Source: Crotophaga sulcirostris
Lineage: Eukaryota; Chordata; Aves; Cuculiformes; Crotophagidae
Assembly: GCA_013397455.1 (NCBI GenBank)
Contig: VYZB01000274.1
Span: 62,001 to 126,000, forward strand
Direction of reading: 5' to 3'
Length of the DNA: 64,000 nt
A program made the translations under genes and the position numbers. The notes beneath the pieces are model-generated. The model did no database searches and was not told the DNA's origin. It was given only the letters and a program-made list of their open reading frames with translations. Positions 37,601 through 50,533 of this stretch are shown here, one piece after another (within the stretch, counting starts at the first letter, position 1; the number at the start of each line of letters is the position of its first letter).

Positions 37601-40600
37601 TAACTGTCATTACACAGGTCTCATAGTAAATTTTACCTTGGAGTGCATGGAAAGCATGTTTTCTATTTACAGTGATGTGATGTGGAATTATTTAAAAAAA
37701 AAATTACTGTACTGTGGAACAATAGTGTGCTATCATTTTAAAACTGCCATTCCTCTTCCTTGTTATTCACAGTTAGGATAGATAGTCATAGGAAAATTCT
37801 AAGTATTACTCCTTGTAGAATTTCATTTAGCTTGGTGATCTTTAGCAGAGGCCAGTCAGCGATGCAGGTAATAAAAAAAAGAAAAGAAAAAGGGAAAAGT
37901 ATTTATCTCTATTATAAAACATTCAACAAGGAAAATAGAAAGGCAAGAATAAAATCTACAGTTTTGAGAGGAGAGGTGAATGAGTCAGGCAGTAAATGGT
38001 GTGTTAATCAGAACAGGGAGAGCACAGTGAAGGTTTCAAGTAAAGCTTATGTCAAACCACAGGATGGAAAAGCATATTTCGAGATCTTCACATTCTGCAC
38101 CTCAGTGAGGAGGTGGTGTCAATACCTAAATGGATTTTGATTGGCATTGAATGGCTCTGTGGGCAGAGGGAAAGAGGGGTCATAGAAGGTCAGGATACCC
38201 AAGTCCTCATACACCTCAGGCCAGTGCATTTTCTTGATGTGGTGCTTTGTCCCTTGTCAGCCCCTCCATCCTCTTGTAATAGAAAAAGTCATTTTTTCTC
38301 CTCCGTGTGTGGCCTTTGCCCTGAAGGCAGATGTGTGAAGTGTTCATCTCAGGATTCAAACCACTCACATTTATCTCCTTCATCCTCTCAACAACATTTC
38401 ATGTACTGTTACTGCAAGCTTTTTCTCCTTTATATGACTGCTTTGGTGTGACTCTGAGTCACGCAACTCTTCTGGGGTTTGTTTACTCTCGTGTATTTCA
38501 GTGGTGAAACCTTCAGCAGCCTGGCTGGCAAGAGTCAGGTCATTTTGAAATTTGTTCCCAGGCTGATTCCTGGAGGAATCTGATGTTCTCTCTACTTGCT
38601 TGGGTGTCCAGCCTTGGCTTTCCTTAATATACTGGCTTTCTCAATCCTTATTTATTTTTGTCTCGTACAGTTTTGATTTCATCTACCTGAGATGATGACA
38701 GAAGGAAGAAACAGAGACTTCCTCAGTAACTTCATTATGTCAGGAAAGTAAACTGAGATTACGTGTAAGTATTAATTAAGGCATTCTTAGTGGCAGTTGC
38801 AGGTTTAGAGTTTGTTTTAGTCCTTAGTACCCTCAGTGAGACACTCAAACTTTCAGTCAAATCATCAGTGATTCAAGATTAGTACTTTTTAAAATTATTT
38901 ACATTTAAGCCTTCAAGCAATTCTTGTACTGAAAAGTTTTGCTGATGAGTTGTGAAGCACAGGAGATAATGGAAATTTTTGTGTTCAGGTGAGTGAGGGA
39001 TGGGAATTAGAAACTAATTTTCAGAACTCCTCTCTCCCTTTGCATTAGTGTAGGAGAAGCAGTTCATGCTCTGTTCTGTCAGTTTGCTGTAAACAGTAGC
39101 TGAACAGTCGAGCTGTGACAGCTTACAAACAAATCCTGAGATGCAGGGAAAGTGTACCTGATATCATGAAAGTTGTCCAAAACTTCACATTTCACATATG
39201 CACAGCGCACCCAGGTATGATGAGTATGAGTTACCACAGATATGGCTGGGCTTTCAGTGGCAGGCTAGAGGCAGATGATATAAAGTGGAGGTGGACAAGG
39301 AAAGGAACGAAATGGTGTAAATTGTAGTGGTTCTGTGAGCATCAGTTTTTGTTGATATGTGTTAAGCGGTTTGGTCTCTGTTGCCATCCCATGTTCTTTA
39401 TACCCTACAGGCTGAGCAGAATATGGGGTCCCATATTGGTCCCAGTGTCCTTAGCAAAGCATGTGTTAACATAGAATGTCATTTCTCTAAACCAGTCCTA
39501 TACTGCAGAGCTGTTATATCAGGACTAAGTCCATGCAGCTTCTTTACTAGTGTGTCTACAGCACTTTTGACTCTCCTCTGCTTCTGCACTTGGAACATGC
39601 TCTTGGTTTGACCTCCTGTGCAAACAGGGAGGGGGTTTCATTTGCTGTTCTTTTAAATACTGTAATGTCTTGTCTCAGGAACATCCTCTAGAAAGGTATC
39701 TAAGCTTTACACATATCTTCCAGAGAGGCACATATTTCTTTACCCTCTCTGTGTATGCATAAAGATACAGTTCATGGCACTGATCTGTTGACAACAGCCT
39801 GGTTTGTTGCAGCCAGTGAAGTTGCACAGGTTTATAGCAGAGGATGACAAGTGCCATGTGAAATGTAAAATACAATGCTATGCAGGTAGCTTAGGTTTTA
39901 TGTACTACACAGCATTAGGTGGATTTAGTGGGCAAAATTAAGCCAAATAGAAAAGCAGTTGATTTTTTCTCATTTCTGGTCTGAGCAGGTTAAGCAGTGA
40001 TCAATGCAGACACTCAAATTCTTTCTGATGGCTGTATTACTTAAAAAATGTTCAATTTTAGAAATCTTATTAATGAAGTCTCAAGTCCCAGCTTGACTGT
40101 TGTAACAAAAAACACAAAAATAAATTGCAAATTTATATTTAAATGTGGGTATCCACATTTCAGGTTAAATGCTAGATCTTTTGATGTCAAGTCATTTACA
40201 TTTTGGAGAAGCTATGCTGCAAGAGATTTCTCCCACCACCTTTCCTTGTACTGTCGAGATGTTTTTCGGAGAATTTAATAGACCTTTGATTCTGTTGAAC
40301 TTTATGTAAAGCTTCTACTGATTCAGTGGGATCAAGGTTTGACCAATATTTACAAGTGCTGTAACCCCCCAGAACTTAAGTTTTATGTTGTTTAATATAA
40401 AAATGACTAATGCCTACAATAAATAATTAATTAAATGGACTATCTCACCTTGATTTCAAATGTTTTCCATGGGAGAATTTCACAGTACAGTTTTTGTATT
40501 TGTTTATAAGCACTTACGCTGTGCATGTTGACATGCAATGAACACCAATTTAGAAAGGCATTTCTGTTCCAGCTGAATATGTGTTTGACTGTTTTGAGTC

Positions 40601-43600
40601 AGCCCTCAGTACATACTTGTCTTTTCTTCTGTCACCTTCCACTCTACTTTGCTAGCCTCGTCTCCCAGTTTCACAACCTAACAGAAAGACAATCAAATCA
40701 AATTAGCTTCTCTGACACAAAAAAAGACCTGGAGCTTGCTCAAATGTGTAGTCTTATATTGAAGAGCTGCTAACACCAAGAGACTTCAGGAAGTTTCACT
40801 TCTTGGCTATTTGGCCAGAAAGCAAGTGGTGGGGTTACAGATTAGCTTGACAGAAGTGGGAGTGGTGAGTACTCTGACACATTTAGGTCATGAGTCTTCA
40901 CCTCTCAGTCCAGGGACTAGGAGGAAGGTGTAGGTAGGCATATTACAGTGCACTGCTACTGCCTGCTGAGCACCTGGAGGCTGCCACTGTCAGGTGGTAT
41001 ATTGAGCATGATATGTGACTGCTCTCAAGCCTCTATACCAGTTCTAATATCTGGCTGAAAGCACAGCTCATGTGCTGCTGAGTCAATACAGATCAGATGT
41101 CCAAGCTACTCACATTTCCAGTAACTACCTGCCTGATATGCATCATCCTGAAGAGGTATCTGGGAAGATCAATCATAATGTAGTCTTTCTGAGCTTGAAG
41201 AAGCCAGGGCCTTGAGACAGGCTGCTACAAGTGATATGCTTAGGCTAGATGCTGATGTAAATGGAAAGATTCGGTAAAAAAGTTAAAATGGTCTCAGCAA
41301 AAGCAGGGGGCATGTAGCTGAGAGAGATTTGGCTGATAAATGGTGTTCTTAGCATGTCTTTGACCGTAGGACAAGCTCAAACCTTCAAAAGTACAAGTAA
41401 TATAAAGAAAATTAACCTAGAAATGAAAAGGACTTAATTAAAATGTTAGTCTCACTTCGCTACCCGCTTATTACTATCATAGCATTGCTTAGTCTGTTAA
41501 TGAGATATGCCAATTATAGATGTTTTCTTTCTCAGAACTGTAGGGAAAAAAAAAAGATTTTTAGGGTCAATTGCCCTTTTAAAAAAAAAGTAAGCTATAC
41601 TTCTTTTTAGAGTGGTTTTGAAAAATAGGTTTTGAGGAAAGGGCAATTACTATTGTCAAAATGAAAAAAAAAAGGTAACTTTGGAATTCTTTTAATGGAT
41701 GCATTTTTAAACCAAATACATTAAACTGAAATATAGCTCCCTTCTGTGCATGATGAAATGGTAAGAATTTGAAATTTACAAAAAAAATTGGTTTTATGTG
41801 AAATTTGATCATGTGCTACACAGTTTTCTTCTATAGATTCTCTCTAGCAAGAGGATGTGTTCCTAAGTAGCAGATTTCCTTTTTTATCATACGGCTGTTA
41901 TATTAGTGATTGTCGCACCACTCTCCATGTGAACACATACTTCGTGTATAAGTATTAACTGGTGTCAGTTAAATTGCTTCTCCTCTCGAAGGCCTGTGCT
42001 GTGGATAAAAGGTGGGAGAGTGCCTTGACATTCAACTTTTTTTATCGTCTTTGCTGTTCCTTGTGAGGAGGTGTTTTCCTTTTTTGCCTGAAAGCCTGCT
42101 CTTTGACCTTTCTTCAGCAGCCCCACGAGGGGTAGCTCTGTGAATGTTGTTTTCTGCTGCCAATCAAGATATACCTTCTAGAGCCACAACCGCACGCAAG
42201 CCCAGCTGGACACACAGGACCACTCTCTGCTGACACTTCGGTCTGTGTAATCTGTGTGGAGGCTTGTAAAGAAAAGCAGAACTTAGCCTTTTGCATTCTC
42301 TAATGGATTTCACTTGCCTGTGCCATGGGATTCCTTTTGTCTCTGTCACATTCTCTCCCTGAACCCTCTCACTGCTCTTACCTTCTACCCTCTCACTTTG
42401 ACTCTCTAGAAAGGCATCAGATCTAACCTCTAATGTCCTCCTTGCTTCACAGTGTAAATTTATTTGCCTTGTCCTCGCACCAGTGATGGCTGTTTTGTCA
42501 ATGTACACCTATCTCTCTGTAAAGAGTAGCAGAGCTTCTTCATTCCATTCATCGCTCCTAAAAACATTTCACAGGAAATATTCTTACAGCCATCCATTTT
42601 TTCAGAGTTCAAGTTTCTTGGTTATAGTTTCTGTTAATTACTGTATGCACTGTGTAAGCTCAGCATGCAGCAAAAAGACGGGCTAATATTTAGGGGTGTT
42701 TTGCTGTCCTCCCCTCCTTCTCGCTGATATTACTATGGTCTCTTCATCTGTGACCACCATCCAGACAAAGCCCTCTGAGAGACAAAGCCTCCTGTTTCAC
42801 CCCAGCTTCCAGCAGCTGGCTTAGGTAGAAATAGCCACTTACAGTAGTAGTTGAAGGCTCAAAATGGAAGAGTATTTCTCCTGCTGCTTTGAGTGGTTTT
42901 GGTAGCATCACAGAGAGTGCTTCAAACCTGGTTCAGGTACACGTCTGAAGGTTGATGTTGCTGGAATGGTTGATGTGGAGACAGCCTGCAGCTGGTTGTT
43001 CTGTGCAAAGCCTACACAAAGTCATGCCAGCCTTGGAACTAGGGCTGTAGTTACTTTTCCCTGGAGGTGATAACACTAGTGAAAAGTTGATGGCTGAACT
43101 CTACTAGTGACCCTTTTTGTGGCACTGCCATTGGGTTGAGTATACACACAGGATGGTAATGGGAGTCTTTGTCTGAGAGATGGGAGAGCTGAGTTGAAAC
43201 TTCACCTGTCTGACACTATCTTGAATACAGGCTGTCTCAAGCAAAGGCAGCATGCAGTGTGTGATTTCAGGTGGAAACAGAGAAGCTATATATATCAAAA
43301 ACCCTTTCTCAGCTCCCCTTGGAGCTTGTGCGGTGTGAGCATACCTGTAGGGCTCTGGTCCTGCTCATCAGGCAGGAGAACAGCTAGTATGAGGACACTA
43401 CCCAAAGCAGCCCCAGCCCCAGGGTTGCTCTAAATACATCTGTCTAGGAAATGGAGGTGTTTGTAGGAATGAGAACCCACCAGACTGCATCATCGCTAAG
43501 CACAAGTTCTGAAATTCAAAGCCAAGGATTAGACCCCAGCAATTTGCAGAGATGATGTTCACCCAAGGGCATGGCCAATGCAGGACCCAGTCACCTAGAG

Positions 43601-44642
43601 GTGAGTTTTGTCCCATGCTCTGTCATCATTTAACCAGTCAGCAACAGAGTGTAACAGCCCTTGAAGGTCGTTTGAATGACATTTCTGGCCAACTTTCTTG
43701 TTCGACAGTGAGGGCATCACTGGATGTTAGAGACTGGCATTTGGCTTACAGTTCAGCACACCTTGGACTGTGTGAGGCCCTTGTGATTTAATCATTTATG
43801 CTTGCTTAACTTTAAAATAAATGTTTCCTCCTTTTTTTGGCAAGCTTCACAACTGGCATTTGTTTGTAAACTAGCAAGTAGAAATGCAGGTGGTTTGTTT
43901 CATCTATGATGAAAACCATTGGAAGGAGATGCAGCTAATTTTGCACCTTTAATAATAATGCACCTTTCTTTGGTGAGGACTTGAAATTTTTCAGTTAATT
44001 GAGAAAGGCCCAAATCTCAGTTGGGAACAAAGCCCTGATGCTCTGCTAATTTAACCAGTCCAGAGTACAGTCCTGAGGACCCAAGAACTGTAACTGGCCA
44101 TAACAGGTTGGTGAAGAAGAAGGTGGTGGATCTGGTAGTATTTTGGTGAGAGGGAATGAAAGTGTTTGCAAGGAAGGCTTATGACATATGATAAATTACT
44201 TACTATCCACTTTCTTGTTCAGTCTCCAGGGAATAAGTGCGTGATTTAATTAGTTCTTGCATAAGGTTGATCATTTGGCTAATTATTTTGCCAGTTTCTG
44301 TGTTGTCTGAGCAATACAGAGATATGCAGCATAGCAATCACTTGTAAGTATATAGTTAATAATAAATCTTGTATCTGAGGCTAACCTAAAGTTTGAGTTT
44401 TGTTTAGAAGTGTGCTTGTCAGAAATTTGCAGTGTCTTTCTAAAAGCTGCTCCATGTTTAACCATATTCTATAGCACACAGGGTTAAAGGAGTGATTTAA
44501 ATAAAAAGTGTTGCTTGTTGCTCACTGAGTGGTGTGCTTGTTGATCCAGTTGCCAAGAGGTGAAAGAAAATCTTGTGTTTCAGTGTGAAATACAAGCATT
44601 AACAGCAGATGAAGCCTTCTGCTGTATAAAAATATAAACTAG
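28601..44642. other. Long unique AT-rich non-coding stretch
   Basis: About 16 kb in which I recognise no gene and no clear interspersed repeat. Poly-T and poly-A runs are frequent. The longest frame in the window outside repeats and gaps lies here (140 codons, minus strand, 35960-36382). It has two hydrophobic segments but no recognised family, and one frame of that length is expected by chance. An 11-bp inverted repeat occurs at 41569-41579 and 41638-41648. A 12-bp direct repeat, GGCTTCATTTAT, occurs at 37141 and 37171. Confidence 0.55.
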
Positions 44643-44687
44643 NNNNNNNNNNNNNNNNNNNNNNNNNNNNNNNNNNNNNNNNNNNNN
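44643..44687. other. Short assembly gap (45 N)
   Basis: A run of N flanked by A-rich sequence (TAAAAATATAAACTAG on the left, AAAAATAAAATAG on the right), consistent with a low-complexity region that assembled poorly. Confidence 0.99.
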
Positions 44688-47600
44688 AAAAATAAAATAG
44701 AAAAAAACAAATGGGAGAGGAAAGCAAGGATTTGATCCAGTCACATTTAAGGTGATTGAGATTAGACCACTGATTCATACAGGGCACTGGTTGATAAGAT
44801 GCCATCTGGGGCCCAAAATTTGATGTGCTGGTTCTGTCACTCAGGTGGATACCAGAGGGCAGTGGTATGTACTTGGGCTATTCTCAATTTCGGTACAAAT
44901 TTCCATTTCTGAGATTGGTGTCTGTCCTGTTGTTCTCTTTATTCTTGTAACCATCCATCATACTCATTAGATACACAGAACTGCCTTATTCTAGTGTGCA
45001 TTCCAGAGCTCTGCTGCTGGAATTTGTTTTACATTGGCTGGCTTGGGGTTGCTTTCTGTTCCTAACAAGGCTGAATTTCATCTCCATTATGTATTCTGCA
45101 TTAGGCTTATGATAAAATAGATTACATTTTTAAGAGCCCATAACATGTCATGTTAATCTCTTGATGCCTAACACAGGTGTAACTTCCATTAGCATCCATG
45201 CATGTGCTCTGCGTCTTGCCTGCATGGATTTATCAAAACTAAACATAAAAATATATATATAAACAGTAGGTCCATTTTTACCTGCTGTTATTTCCTTTAA
45301 CTACTATTTTTTCCTATCTAAGGAACTCTCTAATACTATATTCTTAGCTGGAAAGAAACTGAGACATATAAAAAGATAAGGCTACAACTCTGGTGACTTG
45401 CATAGTGTAGAGGTCTCCTGAGCTGTGTTCCTTGTTCCAGTTGTGTCCAGATAGACCTGTGATACTCTACAGAAACTGGTTAAGGAGTTATTACCAACGT
45501 TTTAGCTTGCAAGCAATCATGAAGACATATGGAAGGCAGAAAGTCTTCATACTCTACAGTCAATAAGGAAGATGCGGTTATTGATTTCATCTGAGTAGAC
45601 TTCTTGGCTACAAGATTTTGCGGCTTATAGCTGCTAGATTTTGGACAGGGAACTTAAAGAATAAAACCAGAGTCATTTATTTTTTGTCATCTGGATTTTC
45701 TTTGGTTTTCTGTTTCGCATTGTCTGTGACTGTGAGTTAGAGAACCTGCTTACTTGTATCCTCCTGGTAGTACTAGCACGTGTATGCAACCATTGTAGCT
45801 TTAAAAAGAAACCCAACTGCTAAGGGGGTACGTGAAATTGCAAGGTAGTTGCAACACAGTTGGCAAAAGGGGAGGTTAGAAGTGTCATCAGCCTAGAGTG
45901 CTACTGACGGATGCATGCAGAGACTGAAAGCATATATTGGAATTTAAATTTTCTCCCACTTGATCGTTTTATTCGGTCCTAGCAAATAGATGTCCATCCC
46001 CTACACAAGATAGGGGTAAAAGCCAACTGCTTCTGCTGGCTGATCTCCTGATGACTTTGCTTTTGTTGGTGCTACTGCTCTGTCTTGTTCTTCCTTCTTG
46101 TCCCTCTGCTGCTTGCTTCTGGAGATTGTGTAGGCAAAACCCGTTTGCTTTGCTGTTGAAGTGGGAAAGTGATGTGCAAGGGAATTGGGAGCCCAACTTC
46201 TTGATTTTAGCAGCCGGTGTGACAACAATTGCTGTGACAACAATTTTTTTAACGAACACTGATGAGTATTCTAGACTATTCAAAAGTACAAAGTTGGCCT
46301 TTCTGATGTGAATTTTTTTTTTACATAATGACTTCGGAAGAGAAATGTTTTGCTTTCTTTAGAAAGCATTCTGTTGTTAAAACCTGACCATCTGAAAATG
46401 AATTTCCTTGTGGAGCTGCAGTCATATTCTTTGGCGGCCCAGGATTCTTAGCCAGACTACATCCATGTAATCCAGTAAGGCATCCAGGAAAGGGTACCAC
46501 ACTGCCTTGGAATGGCACATATGCAGTACTTCTTTATAGCATTCTTTCACCTCCAAGCATTTCAGTCCAAGGACTTCCCAAGTTGTATGTGATTTCTGTG
46601 TATGGAGGAGAAAAGAAAGCATATATTTACTAGGCTTTAATTCACTAGAGAGAGAATAACATGAGCAGGGAGAGACAGGGAAACAGCTGAAGCAAATTTA
46701 TCTTCAAATTGGAGGTGATATCCATGAAAAATGTTTTGTGCTTTTTTTTTGCCTGGCCAAGCTTTGCTACCAATGTCTTTGCAGCATTAATCACAACTAA
46801 AAGGTTCTGTGGGAAACCTTTTGTTCTGTGTTAAGAAATAACAATGAGGATATGCACTTAATGTTTTGTCCCTTTTCAGAGGGTTTGCTTACTGCAGACA
46901 GGGAAGGAAAGCTGTCAACTGAAGGTTGTAACCCTGGGATGGAAGCAAGCATCTCCTGCTCACAAGATTTTTGTATTATCTTGTTGTTAGGGAGCCATAA
47001 GCATGAGATCAGCTGCAGCTAACATTTCCCGTGAAAGAAGAGGCAGACAGCTTGTAAATTGCCTGACATTTGGGCAAAGGACCTGCCTGCGGTCTTAGCC
47101 AGGATCTAGGTTAAGAAGAGCAACCTTGTGTGCAAATTTGACATAGAGTTGTGAGGCTGCCTGCCTGGGTAAACTCTTCTTAGGTGCAGTGATCCCTAAG
47201 GCTCTGTGGAGAAACATGTATAATGTGTTTGCACATACAAAAGTGGTTTTGTTTTGTGGTGTTTTCTGTGCTTATGCCTGGAGCTTGAGTACAGTGCATC
47301 TTTAATTTCCATCCTCTCCTTGTTCTTCAGGTCACAAAAAGCCTGTCCTACAATCCACAACCAGGAGTATGTAATTACCTCCGATGTGACCTCCTTATAT
47401 ACAAATCCCAAATGAATTGAGGCCAGCTTGATTTACAGCCAAAGACCAAATCGTTAGAATAGAGTACTGGTTATTCTGCTTCTATCTCCAACCAGTTTCT
47501 AGTTTGTATTTGCAATAGTAACAGGGTGACAAAAAGGTTTTCTTGTCTCTTATTCAAACATCAGTATGTCTGAAAAGCTCTGTAAATCATGGGTGTTTGA

Positions 47601-48202
47601 ACCCAGGTCTTTCAGATCTAACCGTGAGAGCTGAATTCTATTTAGAAACCCTGTTTGTTGCAGACTCGCAGCCATGTGAGTGTGCAAAAGCCTGCCTACA
47701 GTCTTGGAGGCATTATTTCATCAACAGTGGCAAAGAGAGATTTGGGTTCTGTGTTGCTACTCACAGCACTGTCACTTGAGCATGCACATGGAGCTTTGTG
47801 GGCTATGTTTTCTGAAGCAGCCAGCCTTTGCATAACCTTCCTTGCATAGCAACGGATGGTACAATTTGTATGTATGCCAGTGAATGAAGAGTTTGAGCCT
47901 AGTGCTGTAGAAAATCCTGTGTACAGAAGTATCGTCGCAATAGGGAAGCACTGTCACTGTCAGACTGTCTGGTCCTTAACCATTCCTAAGGGAAGACTGA
48001 ACTAGGCTCTCAGACATCATAGCAACAAGTGGAGAGAGAGAGAGATCTGAAATTCCTGCACAGTAAATGCAATAGCCAGCACAATATTGTCAAAAGAAAG
48101 AACTCTGACATTCACTGTTAAGTAATAGCATAACATATTATGATGCTTGGACTATGGCATATTGAGATGTTCATGATATATAAAGTTTAACAAACTACTT
48201 GC
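44688..48202. other. Unique non-coding stretch
   Basis: No gene or interspersed repeat is recognised. A short GA run lies at 48032-48045 and a TA run near 45250. Frames reach only about 104 codons, without domain signatures. Confidence 0.55.
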
Positions 48203-48539
48203 TCTCTACAACTACCTAAAAGGAGGTTGTAGTCAGGCAAGGGTTGGTCTCTTCTCCCAGGCGACCAGTGACAGAACAAGAGGACAGGGTCTCAAGCTTT
48301 GTCAGGGGAGGTTTAGGCTTGATATTAGGAAGAAATTCTTCACTGAAAGCGTGACTGGCCATTGGAATGCGCTGCCCAGGGAGGTGGTGAAATCGCCGAC
48401 CCTGGAGGTGTTTAAGAGGAAATTGGAAGAGTCACTCAATGCCGTGGTTTAGAAGATGAGTTGGTGTTAGTGTTGGGTTACAGGTTGGACTTGAGGATCT
48501 CAGAGGTCCTTTCCAACCTTGTAATACTGTGATACTGTG
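48203..48539 (+). mobile_element. CR1 LINE 3' fragment, plus strand (TAATACTG-tail subfamily)
   Basis: Starts with CTACAACTACCTAAAAGGAG and runs through GGTTGGTCTCTTCTCCCAGG, AACAAGAGGACAGGGTCTCA, TTAGGAAGAAATTCTTCACTG, CCCAGGGAGGTGGTGAAATC and GGAGGTGTTTAAGAGG. It ends in GTAATACTGTGATACTGTG. This covers the last part of ORF2 and the 3' UTR. The tail matches the inverted copy at 12.45 kb. It is well preserved compared with other copies, with both ends clear. Confidence 0.96.
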
Positions 48540-49900
48540 CTACTTGAACACTTCCCAACTTCAAACTTTATGATGGTATTCCTGGACTTAAATGGCTGCA
48601 TCAAAACAATGTTTGTTTCTTGAATTAATGACCTTTGTAAATGGCAGAGCTAGCAAAACCAAGGAGAGTGCTATCATCTTCTGTTAGTTTCAACTGCCTT
48701 TTTTTTGAGAGTTAACAGTGAGAGACATCTTGTTTATTTTAATCATCCCTCACTGTGGCTGAAAATTGGATTTGGTTTGAATGAAGGGTTCTTTAGGTCA
48801 ATCCAAACTCACTCACCATGCAGTCTTAGCCTTACTATTGGGATCAGTCCAGGTGCTCCATGCACTTGTATTGCAAATCGTCTTGCCTTTAACACCACAC
48901 AGGAGTCTTTTGTGAATAAAGCTGCGGTGTTAATCCATTCCTTGGCTTTTCAACTAAGTGCTTATTAGGAAGTGAAGAAGGCAGCCTGTCACAATGTAAA
49001 TCCTAAATTGGAGATCCCAATTCCCTTGAAGTCAATGAAGAAGGTCAAAAGCAAAACCTCCAGGCTCCTCTGCAGTCCTCATTAGGACATCACAGGCACC
49101 TCAAGCCTCCACAGGTACAGGTCAGGCAGAGCAGCTGCCTCAGTGCTGCAGCCTTTCCTTTGGCCTGTTCTACCTTCTTCTACAAATCTGCAACTCCTGT
49201 TTACCTGCCTGCTCACGCCAGCCCAATTTTTTGTCAAATCCAGCAGCTGTGCAGTGACCTGAAGAAATGTCTCTTTTTTAATGACAGAGACACAACTTTT
49301 TAGTTGACCTTTTTTTCTTTTCTTTTTGAATACAGCTGACACACAGCATGTTAAATCTTCAGCATCAACAGAAAGAAATTATCATTATGTCTATGCTTTG
49401 AAGACATTTTGCCAGTTTCTCCTTATTCAAGGGCAGTTCAATTTGCTGAGCTTGAAAGAGAACAACGACGTTTCTACCTGCTCCATCTCCAGCTGAGGAA
49501 AAGATTTTCTGGGACCAGTGGATGGAAATGGGAGAAGGGTGATAGGGCTAGGGCAGGCTGCCTGCCTTCCTTTCCCCACAAGCCCTGGCAGAGAGGATGG
49601 GCATGAATCAATGCCCTCGAAATCTAAGGCCAGGGAGTGAGTAGGTCAGGAACAGCTCATTCCTCCCTTCCTACTGGGATCTGACCTAAGCACAAATAGC
49701 TGTGTGCTTTACCTGACAAAACTATGCTGACATCCGTTGCAGAAAAGCCTTGCAACAGTCAGCTTGATTTTTTTCCCTTTCCCTCTCCACCTCCATCACA
49801 TCCTTTGTAATATCTATGTAAATCTATGTCAGTCTCAGCTCAGTTTCAGGATCTCTTCTGAGCAGAGATCAGTGTCAGTGTCTCTGCTGGGGGATGCCCA
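48540..49900. other. Unique non-coding stretch
   Basis: No gene or clear repeat is recognised. The unknown left end of the LTR described next may begin somewhere after about 49.74 kb. Confidence 0.5.
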
Positions 49901-49982
49901 GGGCTGGTCATGGCTGGTTCCAGCTGGCTCCAGACGTGGCAGTGGGTCCTTGGAGCCATCTGGAACTGGCCATGACCAGACC
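49901..49982 (+). ncRNA. miRNA-like hairpin (candidate; could be an inverted repeat)
   Basis: The arms 49904-49932 and 49951-49979 pair over 29 positions with a single mismatch (49924 with 49959) and two G-U pairs (49905+10 region: 49915 with 49968 and 49916 with 49967). The loop is 18 nt. The pairing was checked base by base. Length, loop size and near-perfect stem fit a pre-miRNA, and the same duplex could form from the other strand apart from the G-U pairs. It sits just upstream of, or inside, an LTR-like element, so an LTR-derived inverted repeat is the main alternative. Expression is unknown. Confidence 0.35.
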
Positions 49983-50199
49983 AGACCCTCAGCTACAGTT
50001 GTGGATGCCAAAACGTATGGAAGAAAGGGCAAAACTGCCAGATGAACAGAGGAGCAGGCAAGAACAGCAAGGGAAGGGAAGACGAAGAACAAAGAAGGGC
50101 AGGGGCACCAAGTAGTGCCCAGGGTTGAAGCAGATCTGTCCTGCTGCCTGTGGAGAGCCCAGACCAGGACAGTTTTCCTGACACATACTGCAGTCTGGG

Positions 50200-50533
50200 G
50201 AAGAGCCTAGAGCAGAGAGAAAGTGAGCAGGAAGGAGCAGCAGAGAGAAACTGCTATTTTCTGGCCACCTTGTGCTGCTCCATCAGTGGTGTGCGGGGAG
50301 ATGTTGGTTTATTTGTCTTTATTTCTCACCACCTGAGTCTATTTTTCCCGGCAAATTAATTTCCCCCGAGTCAAGTCTATTTTGCCCACCACACTAATTG
50401 GTAAGCAATCTCCTTGTCTTTGCCTTGACCCACGAGCTTTATCATCCCATTTTCTCCCCATGTCCCAGTGAGGAGGGGGAGTGATTACAAGGCTGGATGG
50501 GAACTTGGCCCTTGGCCAAGGTTAACCTGCCAC
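50200..50533 (+). mobile_element. 3' part of an ERVL-type solo LTR, plus strand
   Basis: The order is CTGCTATTTTCTGGCC, TGTCTTTATTTCTCACCACC, GAGTCAAGTCTATTTTGCCC, ACACTAATTGGTAAGCAATC, CTTGACCCACGAGCTTT, GAGGAGGGGGAGTGATTACA and finally GTTAACCTGCCACA. This follows the U5 end of a widespread bird ERVL LTR, which ends in CCACA after a GAGGAGGGGGAGTGA word. The usual AATAAATTAA word is eroded to GCAAATTAAT. The 5' end is unclear and may lie as far left as about 49.85 kb. No internal retroviral genes are seen, so it is a solo LTR or a fragment. Confidence 0.75.

Noticed and set aside
41569..41648. 11-bp inverted repeat AATTGCCCTTT with its complement 58 bp away, a possible MITE
   Set aside because: Arms too short, no target-site duplication or transposon termini visible.
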